Shown here piece by piece: positions 6,495-14,777 of a stretch of 21,333 nucleotides of DNA. The notes under the pieces were generated by a model that saw only the letters and a program-made list of their open reading frames with translations, was not told where the DNA came from and searched no databases. Source of the DNA: Treponema sp. (GTDB lineage: Bacteria > Spirochaetota > Spirochaetia > Treponematales > Breznakiellaceae); assembly GCA_031259515.1 (NCBI GenBank), contig JAIRLK010000186.1:1-21333 (forward strand), in the 5' to 3' direction. A program made the position numbers and the translations under genes. Numbering within the stretch: the stretch's first letter is position 1; each line of letters starts with the position of its first letter.

Positions 6495-8237
6495 ATGAAC
6501 AGGTGGTATCAATCAGCACTATTGGGCGTTATGCTTTTTTTTTGTACTCTATCGCTGATCGCGCAGGAAGGCGGAGCGCCGCCGGCGGAAGATAGGAACA
6601 CCCAACTTGCCCGTTCCAATCCCGATTATCTGGTAACTGCGGGGGATGTCTATACCTTGGCGTATAACGCTAACGGCGCTCCCGTAACCTATATGATTAC
6701 TGTTGACAGCAGTTACCGTATACGAATATCCAACCTGGGGATAATTAACGCGGCGGGAAGGACCTTCCGGCAATTAAAGGCCGACGCGGAAACCATCGTT
6801 TCCAATAACTATCCCTTAAGCGGGGTCCAGTTGGTTCTTACCCAGCCGGGGGTTTTCAGGGTTTTTGTGAAGGGCGAGGTACAAACCGCGACAGAAATCT
6901 CAACCTGGGCGCTGGCGCGGCTTTCCTCGCTTACCGGACACATGACCGCCTATGCTTCCATCCGGGACATTACAATCAAATCCAGCAACGGCCAGGTACG
7001 GAACTACGACCTCTTTAAAGCGGACCGCCTGGGAGATTTGAGCCAGAACCCCTATCTTCGTCCGGACGATGAAATCACCTTTAACCGTCTTGAGCGGCGG
7101 GTAACTATCAACGGCTCGGTGGAACGTCCCGGCGGTTATCAGATCCTTCCCGGCGAAAACCTCAAGGACGTGATAGAAACCTATGGCAATGGATTTACCC
7201 CCTTGGCGGATAAAACCCGCATGGAACTGGTACGGTATCTAGGAAGCGATTCCATTTCCGGGGACCGGATGCTTCTGAAAGAATCGGATGTTGATGCAAA
7301 TTATATTCTACGGAATTATGATGTCATTACTATCCCAAGTATTGCCGATACCCGGCCGGTGGCAACGGTAGATCGCCTGGAACGCCGGATCACGGTGGAG
7401 GGGGCGGTCAGGCGGCCCGGTACTTATGACCTCTTGCCTAACGAAAATCTTCGGGATTTGATAGAAACCTATGGGGATGGATTTATTCCCCTGGCGGATC
7501 CCTCCAGAATAGAAATCGTCCGGTATGTAAACAGCAATGCTACATCGGGGGATAAAATAGCTATTGGGGAAGCGGAAATAGCCGCTAACTACCCTCTGGA
7601 GAATTACGACTCGATTTTTATCCCGACGATAGTTTCGTTACGGCCGGTTTTCTTTATAGAAGGGGCCATCAAAAATACGAACGAGAATGTAACCGGACCG
7701 TCGGCTTCCTTCCGGGAAGTCGTCAGCTTCAACAGCGGCGAGACCTACTCTTTCGTGGTACGGAGAAACGCCAGGTGGTTTACGGCGGAGTCTGATACGG
7801 CAAACGCCTACATAGAGCGGGGTTCGGAGCGGATACCGATAAACCTGAACCGTATCTTGTATGACGCAAATTTCCGCAGCGAGGTTCTTATCGAAGAAAA
7901 TGATTTACTGATAATCCCCTTCCGGCAGTATTTCGTAACGGTGGCGGGAGCGGTGGCGGTTCCCGGACGGTATCCCTACATCCCCGACCGTAACTGGGAG
8001 TATTACGTCTCCTTAGCGGGAGGTTTCATACCGGAGCGGAACGCCTCCGCCCGCGTAGAGATTCAGGATTTCAACGGAAAAACCTTAAAGAAAACCGACC
8101 TCATCAGTCCCGAAACAACAATCACCGCGGCAACCAACCACTGGCTCTATTACTTTAATCAAATTGCCCCGGTAGTAACGACCCTGTTATCAATAGGTTC
8201 CACCGTTCTCTCAATAATACTTATAACGCAGCGATGA
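6495..8237 (+). CDS. SLBB-domain polysaccharide biosynthesis/export-type protein
   Basis: A 580-residue exported protein. The signal peptide is MNRWYQSALLGVMLFFCTLS, with likely cleavage after LIAQ. Residues 45-130 form a polysaccharide-export N-terminal domain (DYLVTAGDVYTLAY, then VFVKGEV). Two near-identical SLBB-type repeats follow at about 197-288 and 293-385, each built as ERR(V/I)T(I/V)xGxVxRPG, then IETYG(N/D)GFxPLAD, then NYDxIxIP. A third, shorter module lies at 478-528 (FVTVAGAVAVPGRYPYIP). A hydrophobic segment at 558-577 ends the protein. Wza-like export proteins thread exopolysaccharide across the outer membrane; in spirochaetes the exported material is not defined, and the protein may instead bind envelope glycans. 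No glycosyltransferase or Wzc kinase gene is nearby. AAGAG at 6484-6488 is a weak ribosome site. Confidence 0.8.
   Translation: MNRWYQSALLGVMLFFCTLSLIAQEGGAPPAEDRNTQLARSNPDYLVTAGDVYTLAYNANGAPVTYMITVDSSYRIRISNLGIINAAGRTFRQLKADAETIVSNNYPLSGVQLVLTQPGVFRVFVKGEVQTATEISTWALARLSSLTGHMTAYASIRDITIKSSNGQVRNYDLFKADRLGDLSQNPYLRPDDEITFNRLERRVTINGSVERPGGYQILPGENLKDVIETYGNGFTPLADKTRMELVRYLGSDSISGDRMLLKESDVDANYILRNYDVITIPSIADTRPVATVDRLERRITVEGAVRRPGTYDLLPNENLRDLIETYGDGFIPLADPSRIEIVRYVNSNATSGDKIAIGEAEIAANYPLENYDSIFIPTIVSLRPVFFIEGAIKNTNENVTGPSASFREVVSFNSGETYSFVVRRNARWFTAESDTANAYIERGSERIPINLNRILYDANFRSEVLIEENDLLIIPFRQYFVTVAGAVAVPGRYPYIPDRNWEYYVSLAGGFIPERNASARVEIQDFNGKTLKKTDLISPETTITAATNHWLYYFNQIAPVVTTLLSIGSTVLSIILITQR
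7083..7649 (+). repeat. tandem SLBB-module duplication within the export protein
   Basis: Codons for residues 197-288 (7083-7358) and 293-385 (7371-7649) encode two modules of about 92 residues that align along their whole length. Both contain GENLKDVIETYG- or NENLRDLIETYG-type strings and an identical GFxPLAD core. They look like a recent in-frame duplication of one SLBB unit. Confidence 0.7.
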
Positions 8238-8272
8238 ATACGCCGGAGTTTGAAAGGCAGGAGAAGTCTCTC

Positions 8273-8296
8273 CCTCTGCGGGGTTCCGCCCCGCAA
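8273..8296 (-). repeat. short inverted copy of the GC-rich hairpin repeat
   Basis: The 24 bases here are the exact reverse complement of 18403-18426. They contain TGCGGGG/CCCCGCA, a 7-bp hairpin with a 5-base loop. Flanking bases (GAAGTCTC before and AGCCCC after) also resemble the flanks of the longer element, as if the middle part had been deleted in this copy. It lies between the SLBB gene and the sugar operon. Confidence 0.7.
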
Positions 8297-8322
8297 AGCC
8301 CCCGTTTGGAAGATAAAAATCC

Positions 8323-8351
8323 TTGTGTTTTTGAAATTCAGCGGGTATTAT
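8323..8351 (+). promoter_or_regulatory. candidate promoter of the sugar-import operon
   Basis: TTGTGT at 8323-8328 and TATTAT at 8346-8351 are 17 bases apart. The -10 box matches consensus in five of six positions, but the -35 box in only three, as expected for an activated promoter. Transcription would begin near 8358, about 48 bases before the first start codon. No operator palindrome is evident around it. Confidence 0.4.
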
Positions 8352-8395
8352 GTATTTACTGTTTCATCTTCATTTTTTGAAAATTCTTTTTTGAT

Positions 8396-8400
8396 GGAGG
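8396..8400 (+). promoter_or_regulatory. ribosome binding site that fixes the dehydrogenase start
   Basis: GGAGG here sits five bases before the ATG at 8406. It supports that codon as the start over the longer in-frame opening at 8250, whose first 52 codons run through the repeat and promoter region. Confidence 0.75.
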
Positions 8401-8405
8401 TTCCG

Positions 8406-9578
8406 ATGATCGAAGGAAGTACGGACATACAAATAAGCGGGAAGCTGCGTTATGGTATGGTTGGCGGGGGACCCGGAGCGTTTATCGGTGATGTTCACCG
8501 AAAGTCTATTGCCCTGGACGGCTTGGCTGAACTGGCCGCCGGGTGTTTTTCCCGATCCCCAGAAAAAACCCTGGAAACCGGTACGGCCCTGGCCCTGCCC
8601 CGGGAACGCCTCTATAAGACCTTTGAGGAAATGGCCGAGGCGGAATCCAAACGGCCGGACGCGATAGATTTTGTGGTGATAGTAACCCCCAACGCGGGCC
8701 ATTATCCCGCTGCCAAGGCGTTTTTAAGCCGGGGCATCCCGGTGGTCTGCGATAAGCCCCTGACCATTGAGGCGGCGGAAGCGGAGGAACTTGCGGCCCT
8801 GGCAAAGAAGAACAACCTCCTCTTTGGTGTTACCTACACCTACACGGGGTTTCCGGCGGTAAAACATGCCCGGGAAATGATCCGCACGGGCGACATTGGC
8901 GGCATCATCTATGTAAACGCCGAATATCCCCAGGACTGGCTTATCACTCCCCAGGAAAAGGAAGGGAGCAAGCAGGCCGCCTGGCGGACAGACCCTGCGC
9001 TGTCGGGGAAATCCAACTGCGTGGGGGACATCGGTTCTCATATCGAAAACATGATCTCCTATGTGACGGGGCTCAAGATCAAATCCCTCTGCGCCAGGCT
9101 GGACCGGATACTCCCCGGACGGGCCCTGGACGACAATGCCACCATCATGGTGGAGTACGACAACGGCGCCAAAGGGGTTTACTGGTCCAGTCAGGTGGCC
9201 CTGGGGTACGACAACGCCCTTCAGTTCAGGATTTTCGGGACCAAGGGGGGCCTTGAATGGCGGGTGGAAGACCCCAACTACCTCAAGGTATCTCTTTTAG
9301 GCAAACCCCGGGTAACGCTTTCCCGGGGCCGGGACCTCCTGTACCCTCATGCCCAGTCCTATTCCCGTATTCCTTCGGGCCATCCGGAAGGCTACTTTGA
9401 AGCCCTGGGGAACATCTACAAGACGTACATCAACGCCCTGATAAAACAGAAGGCGGGCCAGCCCCTTACCGAGGCGGACCTTGACTTCCCCAACGCGGAA
9501 AACGGTTTGGAAGGGGTACAATTCATTAGCAAATGTGTGGAAAGTTCCGAGAAAGGAGCGGTTTGGGTGGATCTTTAG
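8406..9578 (+). CDS. Gfo/Idh/MocA-family NAD(P)-dependent oxidoreductase
   Basis: A 390-residue dehydrogenase of the glucose-fructose oxidoreductase / inositol dehydrogenase family, acting in the cytoplasm on a sugar or polyol hydroxyl. Residues 15-33 carry the Rossmann nucleotide-binding loop (YGMVGGGPGAFIGD). VVIVTPNAGHY (90-100) and CDKP (115-118) follow; K117 corresponds to the family's conserved catalytic lysine of the EKP motif. GDIGSH (207-212) supplies the Asp and His of the active site. Length is usual for the family. It is the first gene of a five-gene operon, 55 bp before the sugar-isomerase-like gene. That pairing with a sugar ABC importer points to catabolism of the imported compound. 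Inositol, a sugar acid or a glycoside oxidised at C3 are all possible; the sequence alone does not choose. Confidence 0.88.
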   Translation: MIEGSTDIQISGKLRYGMVGGGPGAFIGDVHRKSIALDGLAELAAGCFSRSPEKTLETGTALALPRERLYKTFEEMAEAESKRPDAIDFVVIVTPNAGHYPAAKAFLSRGIPVVCDKPLTIEAAEAEELAALAKKNNLLFGVTYTYTGFPAVKHAREMIRTGDIGGIIYVNAEYPQDWLITPQEKEGSKQAAWRTDPALSGKSNCVGDIGSHIENMISYVTGLKIKSLCARLDRILPGRALDDNATIMVEYDNGAKGVYWSSQVALGYDNALQFRIFGTKGGLEWRVEDPNYLKVSLLGKPRVTLSRGRDLLYPHAQSYSRIPSGHPEGYFEALGNIYKTYINALIKQKAGQPLTEADLDFPNAENGLEGVQFISKCVESSEKGAVWVDL

Positions 9579-9633
9579 AGGGTAACGCGGGTTTTCGCGG
9601 CCCTGAATATTTTAACGGATGGAGGAGATGAGT

Positions 9634-10626
9634 ATGGCGCGGCCTGTTACTATTTTTACCGGCCAATGGGCGGATTTGGCCTTTGACGAGATGTGCGGAA
9701 AGATGAAGTCCTTTGGGTACGACGGCGTTGAGATTGCCTGTTGGGGGGATCATCTGGATCTGAAGAAAGCGGCGGAAGATCCCGCCTATGTGGAAGACCG
9801 CAAGGCTATCCTCGCAAAACACGGGCTTAAGACCTGGGCCATAGGGACCCACCTTGTCGGCCAGTGCGTCGGGGACCTATGGGACCCCCGGCTTGACGGC
9901 TTCGCGCCCCCGGCCCTGGCGGGCCAGAGCGGGAAGATCCGGGAATGGGCCATTGAGTACATGACGTACGCGGCAAGGGCGGCCAAAAACCTGGGCGTTC
10001 AGGTGGTAACCGGCTTTATGGGTTCCCCGGTGTGGAAGTACTGGTATTCCTTCCCCCAAACCAGTGAGCAGATGATCGACGATGCCTTCAAGGAAATTGT
10101 AACGCTGTGGACCCCCATCTTCGACGAATTCGACCGGCAGGGCATCAAGTTTGCCCTGGAAGTCCATCCCACGGAGATCGCCTACGATTACTATACTGCG
10201 GAACGGCTCTTGAAAGAGTTTAACTACCGGCCTACTCTGGGCTTCAACTTCGATCCCTCCCACCTGATTTGGCAGGGAGTAACGCCCCACATCTTTTGCC
10301 GGGATTTCAGCACATATATCTACCACGTCCACATGAAGGACGCGGCGGTTACCCTGGACGGCAAGGCGGGGATACTGGGTTCCCATATCGCCTTTGGGGA
10401 CACCCGGCGGGGCTGGAACTTCCGGTCCTTGGGGCATGGGGACGTGGACTTTGAGAACATCATCCGGGAACTTAACGCGGCGAACTACCAGGGCCCCCTT
10501 TCGGTGGAATGGGAAGATTCGGGAATGGAGCGGGAATACGGCGCAAAGGAAGCCTGTGAGTTCGTGCGGAAGGTTGATTTCTCTCCCTCGAATGTAGCCT
10601 TTGACGACGCGTTAAAGTCATCATAA
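9634..10626 (+). CDS. sugar phosphate isomerase/epimerase-like TIM-barrel protein
   Basis: A 330-residue AP-endonuclease-2/xylose-isomerase-like barrel, the family of IolE, IolI and hydroxypyruvate isomerase. Likely divalent-metal ligands are E176 (FALEVHP), D207 (FNFDPSH), H233 (YHVHMKD) and E292 (LSVEWED), one on each expected strand. The reaction is probably isomerisation, epimerisation or lyase chemistry on a keto-sugar or keto-polyol. I chose the ATG at 9634 because GGAGGAG at 9621-9627 lies at the right distance; in-frame ATGs at 9619 and 9628 overlap or crowd that site. It sits between the dehydrogenase and the importer ATPase and ends eight bases before the latter. It likely acts on the dehydrogenase product, which is inference from order. 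Confidence 0.85.
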   Translation: MARPVTIFTGQWADLAFDEMCGKMKSFGYDGVEIACWGDHLDLKKAAEDPAYVEDRKAILAKHGLKTWAIGTHLVGQCVGDLWDPRLDGFAPPALAGQSGKIREWAIEYMTYAARAAKNLGVQVVTGFMGSPVWKYWYSFPQTSEQMIDDAFKEIVTLWTPIFDEFDRQGIKFALEVHPTEIAYDYYTAERLLKEFNYRPTLGFNFDPSHLIWQGVTPHIFCRDFSTYIYHVHMKDAAVTLDGKAGILGSHIAFGDTRRGWNFRSLGHGDVDFENIIRELNAANYQGPLSVEWEDSGMEREYGAKEACEFVRKVDFSPSNVAFDDALKSS

Positions 10627-10634
10627 AGGAATCC

Positions 10635-12176
10635 ATGGCGGCGACCCAAACCGGCGCGTCTCAGACTCAAACCGGGGATATTCTGGCGATTGAGAGTATC
10701 ACTAAGCTGTTCGACGGGGTAAAAGTCCTTGATTCGGTCTCCTTCGGCATACGCCGGGGGGAGATCATGGGCCTTATCGGGGAGAACGGCGCGGGAAAAT
10801 CAACCTTGATCAAGATCATCAGCGGCATTTACCAGCCAAGCTCCGGAACCCTGCGGCTTGACGGACGGGAGGTAACGATTCCCGGCTACAGTACCGCCAA
10901 AGGTTTGGGCATAGCCATCGTTCCCCAGGAATTCAACCTTATCAATACCCTTAGGGTATACGAAAACATCTTCCTGGGGAACGAAATCCGGAAAAAGTCC
11001 GGGCTTCTGGACAAGTCCAAAATGCGGGAGCTTTCTTCCCGGCAACTGGAACAGTTGAAAATGCCGGTGGGGGTAAATCACCTGGTCAGCGATCTAAGCG
11101 TGGCGGAAAAACAGATGGTGGAAATTTCCAAAGCCCTGATGCTTCACGCCCGGTTCCTCATCATGGACGAGCCTACCACTACGCTGACGGGGCGCGAGGT
11201 GGAAACCCTCTTCTCCCTGATGCGGGACTTAAAAGCCCAGGGGGTTACCATCCTTTTTGTATCCCATAAGCTGCACGAGATTAAGACCATCTGCGACCGG
11301 GTAACCGTACTGCGGGACGGAAGGCTTATCAGTGTGGACGGCATAACCGGGGTAAGCGAAGAGGATATAGCCCGGAAGATGATAGGGCGCAAGGACTTCA
11401 GGCAGATCTTCCCGCGTAAGATTAGCCGGTCTGCGGCGGAGGCGGCCCTTGACGTACGGGGTTTCCGCATAAAAGGACAGTTAAAAGATATTTCTTTTAC
11501 CCTGAGGAAGGGCGAGATTTTGGGCTTTGCGGGCCTTGTGGGTTCGGGCCGCACCGAGTTGGCGGAGGCGGTCATGGGACTGAGGGCTATCGAAGCCGGA
11601 ACGGTTTCCGTAAACGGGAGAAAGCCGGTTTCCATACGTTCTCCCGCCGAAGCGGTAAAACAGGGTATTGGGTATCTTAGCGAGGACCGGCAGGGAAAAG
11701 GCATTGTGCAGGGTTTCAATCTGCCGCAAAACATCACCCTCATTTCGCTTAAAAATTACCTTCAGGGGCCTTTTATCGACAAACAGGCGGAAGCGGTCAA
11801 GACCTCCGAATACGTCAGGACCTTCAGGATTGCGGCGGCGTCGCAGAAGATGGCCCTGCGCTTTTTAAGCGGCGGTAATCAACAGAAAATATACTTGTCC
11901 CGCTGGATGGATACAAACCCTTCAATTCTGATCCTGGATGAGCCGACCCGTGGGATAGACATTAACGCGAAACAGGAAATCTACGAATTTATTCACCAGT
12001 TGGCGGAGCGGGGTATTTCCTGTATCGTTATATCTTCCGAGATGGAAGAGGTTGTTGGCCTGTGCGGCAGGGTTTATGTCATGCGCGAGGGGATGATAGC
12101 CGGCTGCCTTGAGGGAGGCCGCATCAATGAGGAAGAAATCATGTTTCATGCCACGGGCATTAGGGGGAATAACTGA
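10635..12176 (+). CDS. sugar ABC importer, fused two-domain ATP-binding protein (RbsA/MglA type)
   Basis: A 513-residue protein with two ABC ATPase domains in one chain, as usual for ribose/galactose/xylose-type importers. Domain 1 has Walker A GENGAGKST (49-57), signature LSVAEKQ (154-160) and Walker B LIMDEPT (175-181). Domain 2 has a degenerate Walker A, GLVGSGRTEL (about 300-309), a strong signature LSGGNQQ (411-417) and ILILDEPTRGID (431-442). The altered second Walker A is normal in this family. It powers import through the permease encoded next, whose start overlaps this gene's stop by one base. AAAGGA just before the ATG supports the start. Confidence 0.93.
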   Translation: MAATQTGASQTQTGDILAIESITKLFDGVKVLDSVSFGIRRGEIMGLIGENGAGKSTLIKIISGIYQPSSGTLRLDGREVTIPGYSTAKGLGIAIVPQEFNLINTLRVYENIFLGNEIRKKSGLLDKSKMRELSSRQLEQLKMPVGVNHLVSDLSVAEKQMVEISKALMLHARFLIMDEPTTTLTGREVETLFSLMRDLKAQGVTILFVSHKLHEIKTICDRVTVLRDGRLISVDGITGVSEEDIARKMIGRKDFRQIFPRKISRSAAEAALDVRGFRIKGQLKDISFTLRKGEILGFAGLVGSGRTELAEAVMGLRAIEAGTVSVNGRKPVSIRSPAEAVKQGIGYLSEDRQGKGIVQGFNLPQNITLISLKNYLQGPFIDKQAEAVKTSEYVRTFRIAAASQKMALRFLSGGNQQKIYLSRWMDTNPSILILDEPTRGIDINAKQEIYEFIHQLAERGISCIVISSEMEEVVGLCGRVYVMREGMIAGCLEGGRINEEEIMFHATGIRGNN

Positions 12177-13207
12177 TGAGGGATACACAGGTAAAACCAG
12201 GGGGAGCCTCCGGCGGTTTCCCCGGCCCTGCCGGTGGTAACGCCGCCGGTTTAGCGGGATATTTCAAACAGCTCAGGTGGACCGATCATCCCACGGGCAT
12301 CGCCTTCATTCTGCTTTTCATCATCGCTTCCATTGTGGGCTGGCCTCACTTCCTTACCGCCGGAAACCTGACAAACATCATCAGGCAGTCTTCCTATACC
12401 GGCATCATTGCCCTGGGGATGACCTTGATCATCATTTCCGGGGGCATAGACCTTTCGGTTGGGTCCATGATGGCTTTTGTGGGGGGAATCACTATCTTCC
12501 TTATTAACCGTTTCCCCGGCGATTCGGTATCCGCAGTGGCGATAGCAATCCTCTTCGCCTTGGTCTTCGGCGCGTTCTGCGGCCTTATCAACGGGTTTCT
12601 GATAACCCAGGGCCGGATAGCTCCCTTTATCGCAACCCTGGGAACCATGGCCATATTCCGTTCGCTGATCCAGTATTTTTCCGGGGCGGCGAATATCGTT
12701 TCTATCAATAAATTTTATCCGAAATTTGGGCCCTATGTCTTTTTGGGCATACCGGTTCCCGCCTGGGTATTCATCATCCTGGCGGTAATTCTGCACCTTC
12801 TGCTCAACAACACCCGGTTTGGCCGGTATGTCTGCGCGGTGGGGGCTAATGAACAGGTGGCCCGTTATTCGGCTATCAATATTTCCCTGATTAAACTGGT
12901 TCCCTACATTATTACCGGGGTTATGTCCGCTGTTTCGGCCCTGCTCTGGTCTTCCCGGATCAACTGTATACAGTCTTCCGGGGACGGGGCCGGGTATGAG
13001 CTTGAGGCCATTGCCGCAGTGGTAATAGGCGGAACCTCCATGTCGGGAGGTAAGGGTACTATTGCGGGTACCGTTCTTGGGGCAATCATGCTGATGATGA
13101 TCAACACCATGCTGGTTTTGGCGGGGGTTTCGTCGTTTTTACAGCAGGCTGCCCGGGGTCTTGTGATCATTGCGGCTGTATTGCTGCAATATAATAACAC
13201 TAAGTAA
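12176..13207 (+). CDS. sugar ABC importer permease (RbsC type)
   Basis: A 343-residue inner-membrane protein with about nine or ten hydrophobic spans after a Gly/Pro-rich cytoplasmic start of some 25 residues. It belongs to the BPD_transp_2 permease family. Near residues 280-296 is the typical AAVVIGGTSMSGGKGT segment, where these permeases contact the ATPase. ISGGIDLSVGSMMAF near residue 83-98 is another family hallmark. Its ATG overlaps the ATPase stop as TGATG, so the two are translationally coupled. The binding-protein gene follows with a gap of 13 bases. Confidence 0.92.
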   Translation: MRDTQVKPGGASGGFPGPAGGNAAGLAGYFKQLRWTDHPTGIAFILLFIIASIVGWPHFLTAGNLTNIIRQSSYTGIIALGMTLIIISGGIDLSVGSMMAFVGGITIFLINRFPGDSVSAVAIAILFALVFGAFCGLINGFLITQGRIAPFIATLGTMAIFRSLIQYFSGAANIVSINKFYPKFGPYVFLGIPVPAWVFIILAVILHLLLNNTRFGRYVCAVGANEQVARYSAINISLIKLVPYIITGVMSAVSALLWSSRINCIQSSGDGAGYELEAIAAVVIGGTSMSGGKGTIAGTVLGAIMLMMINTMLVLAGVSSFLQQAARGLVIIAAVLLQYNNTK

Positions 13208-13212
13208 GTGGA

Positions 13213-13220
13213 GGTATAGG
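13213..13220 (+). promoter_or_regulatory. ribosome binding region that fixes the binding-protein start
   Basis: GGAGG begins within GTGGAGGTATAGG just before the ATG at 13221. This supports that codon rather than the upstream in-frame ATG at 13170, which would overlap the permease gene and place 17 non-signal residues before the signal peptide. Confidence 0.7.
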
Positions 13221-14222
13221 ATGAAAAAATTAGGATTGCTGCTTTTGTGCGCGTTGCCGGCTTGTACATTCGTATTTGCCAAGGGCGGAAGCCAGGGAAG
13301 CTCAAGCGGCATCAAGATTGGCATCGCGGTTCCGACTGCGGATCATGGATGGACCGGCGGTATCGGATGGTGGGCGGATCATGCGGTAGGACAGATTAAA
13401 GCCCAGAACCCCGACATTGAGTTCCGGGTTGTTCATTCCAATAACGCTACTTCTCAGGTAAGCGATGTGGAAAACCTGATGACCTGGGGCATGAACTATC
13501 TGGTCATCCTTCCCCATGAATCCGCTCCCCTGACCGCGCCGGTTAAGCAGATTCATGACCGGGGTGTAAAGGTCATCGTCGTGGACCGGGGTCTTACGGA
13601 CACGTCTTTCGGCTATGTCAATCTTGCCGGCGATAATCCCGGCCTGGGCCGTTACAGCGGCGAATGGCTTGCCAAGACCATGAAGGCCGAAGGGCTCACC
13701 AATTACGTGGCTATGGGCGGTATGCCGGTAGTCATCGACACCGAACGGATGGACGCCTTCTTTGCCGAGATGAACAAGGAACCCTCCCTGGTGAACCTGC
13801 TCGGCGGGAACAGGTACGAATTCGCCAACTGGTCAACCCAGGACGGGCTGCGGATCATGGAAACCTTCCTGAGCCAGTACCCTAAGATCGACGCGGTATT
13901 CTGTCAGGATGACGATGTGCTGACCGGCGTGTATCAGGCTGTCAAGGAATCGGGCCGGGCGGATGTTAAGATCATCCTGGGCGGCGCGGGTTCCAAGGCG
14001 GTGTACCAGATGATCATGAACAACGATCCCCTGGTTCGGGCTACTTCCCTCTATCATCCTTCGATGATTGCCGACGGCATCCAGTATGCGGTTGACGCGG
14101 CCCTGGGAAACAAAAGCGATTCTTTCCATACGGCAAGTTCTCCGGTTACGGTAGTTATTCCTTCCGCGCTGGTGGACAAGTCCAATGTAGCCCAGTATTA
14201 CAATCCGGATTCTACGTTCTAA
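13221..14222 (+). CDS. periplasmic sugar-binding protein of the ABC importer
   Basis: A 333-residue exported binding protein of the ribose/galactose-binding (Peripla_BP_4) class. The signal is MKKLGLLLLCALPACTFVFA. LPAC at 12-15 could be a lipobox, but VFA before KGG also suits signal peptidase I, so lipidation is uncertain. The mature part starts IKIGIAVPTADHGWTGG. The hinge region includes LVILPHESAPL and VIVVDRG, where D122 and R123 match sugar-contact residues in the family. Several tryptophans (W44, W50, W51) could stack on a sugar ring. It captures the substrate for the adjacent permease and ATPase. Its place as the last gene of the operon is unusual, because the binding protein is more often first. 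A structured element follows at 14234. Confidence 0.9.
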   Translation: MKKLGLLLLCALPACTFVFAKGGSQGSSSGIKIGIAVPTADHGWTGGIGWWADHAVGQIKAQNPDIEFRVVHSNNATSQVSDVENLMTWGMNYLVILPHESAPLTAPVKQIHDRGVKVIVVDRGLTDTSFGYVNLAGDNPGLGRYSGEWLAKTMKAEGLTNYVAMGGMPVVIDTERMDAFFAEMNKEPSLVNLLGGNRYEFANWSTQDGLRIMETFLSQYPKIDAVFCQDDDVLTGVYQAVKESGRADVKIILGGAGSKAVYQMIMNNDPLVRATSLYHPSMIADGIQYAVDAALGNKSDSFHTASSPVTVVIPSALVDKSNVAQYYNPDSTF

Positions 14223-14233
14223 AAATTAAGAAA

Positions 14234-14337
14234 AGAGGCTGTTCCAAAACCGGGCGCGTTTAGCGCACAGTTTTGGAACCGGCTCAAAAGATTAACCATG
14301 AATACATTGAGATTCATGGTTAATTCTAAGAGCCTCT
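14234..14337. terminator. branched inverted-repeat element at the end of the sugar operon
   Basis: An outer stem, AGAGGCT (14234-14240) with AGCCTCT (14331-14337), encloses two hairpins. The first is GTTCCAAAAC/GTTTTGGAAC (14241-14250/14270-14279) topped by GCGC/GCGC. The second is a perfect 13-bp stem, ATTAACCATGAAT/ATTCATGGTTAAT (14291-14303/14312-14324). The fold is a three-way junction. It lies between convergent genes, and its last base is the first base of the DUF3842 stop codon, so a bidirectional terminator is plausible. There is no U-run, and the compound form is unlike a simple intrinsic terminator. Confidence 0.65.
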
Positions 14338-14756
14338 CACTCCTCCAGCTTCTTTCCCAGATAATCCACCGCTTCTTCCACTAGTCTTGCCAGGGGTTGG
14401 ACTTCCAGCCCCACCAGGCGGAAGTGATCCTGCTGGAGGGGGATGAGGATGCGTTCTCCCGGGGCGGCGAGTATGGCCCCGGCCATGGCGGGAGTAATTT
14501 CCCCCATAAGGCCGTTGGGGATAACAATGCCTATCGGACCCAGGATGAAGTCCCCCAGGGACGCCGAGACCTTGACGGCGTTCTCTCCGGAAGCGCCCCG
14601 GTGGGCACCGGCCTTGACCATACGTTCCGCAGCTATGGCATTGGTTCCCAGGGCGATGATTTCATGCGCTCCCAAGGGCAAATCTTTAAGCTTTGTTATG
14701 AGTTGGACGCCTATGCCGCCGCCCATTCCGTCTATGATGACAATCGTTCTTTTCAT
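14337..14756 (-). CDS. DUF3842 family protein
   Basis: A 139-residue protein that I recognise as DUF3842, a small family of unknown function. It starts MKRTIVIIDGMGGGIG, a strand followed by a glycine-rich loop that looks like a nucleotide- or phosphate-binding turn. EIIALGTNAIAAERMVKAGA, GENAV, GPIGIVIPNGLMGEITPAMA and RILIPL are the other conserved family strings. I chose the ATG at 14754-14756 over a longer opening to 14921, because the extra residues cross the divergent promoter region and the DUF4954 start and do not resemble the family. The ribosome site is weak. It is divergent from DUF4954, with 88 bp between starts. A redox or metabolite-sensing role is only a guess. Confidence 0.8.
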   Translation of the reverse strand: MKRTIVIIDGMGGGIGVQLITKLKDLPLGAHEIIALGTNAIAAERMVKAGAHRGASGENAVKVSASLGDFILGPIGIVIPNGLMGEITPAMAGAILAAPGERILIPLQQDHFRLVGLEVQPLARLVEEAVDYLGKKLEE

Positions 14757-14777
14757 GCTCTTACAAAGAGAGAAGTA

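Noticed and set aside
8273..8296. GC-rich hairpin considered as the terminator of the SLBB gene
   Set aside because: The exact inverted copy at 18403-18426 marks it as a dispersed repeat, and no U-run follows. It might still slow transcription, but this is not its best description.
8250..8405. Longer N-terminus for the dehydrogenase
   Set aside because: These in-frame codons cross the GC-rich repeat and the candidate promoter, do not resemble the family, and lack a ribosome site. GGAGG before 8406 is decisive.
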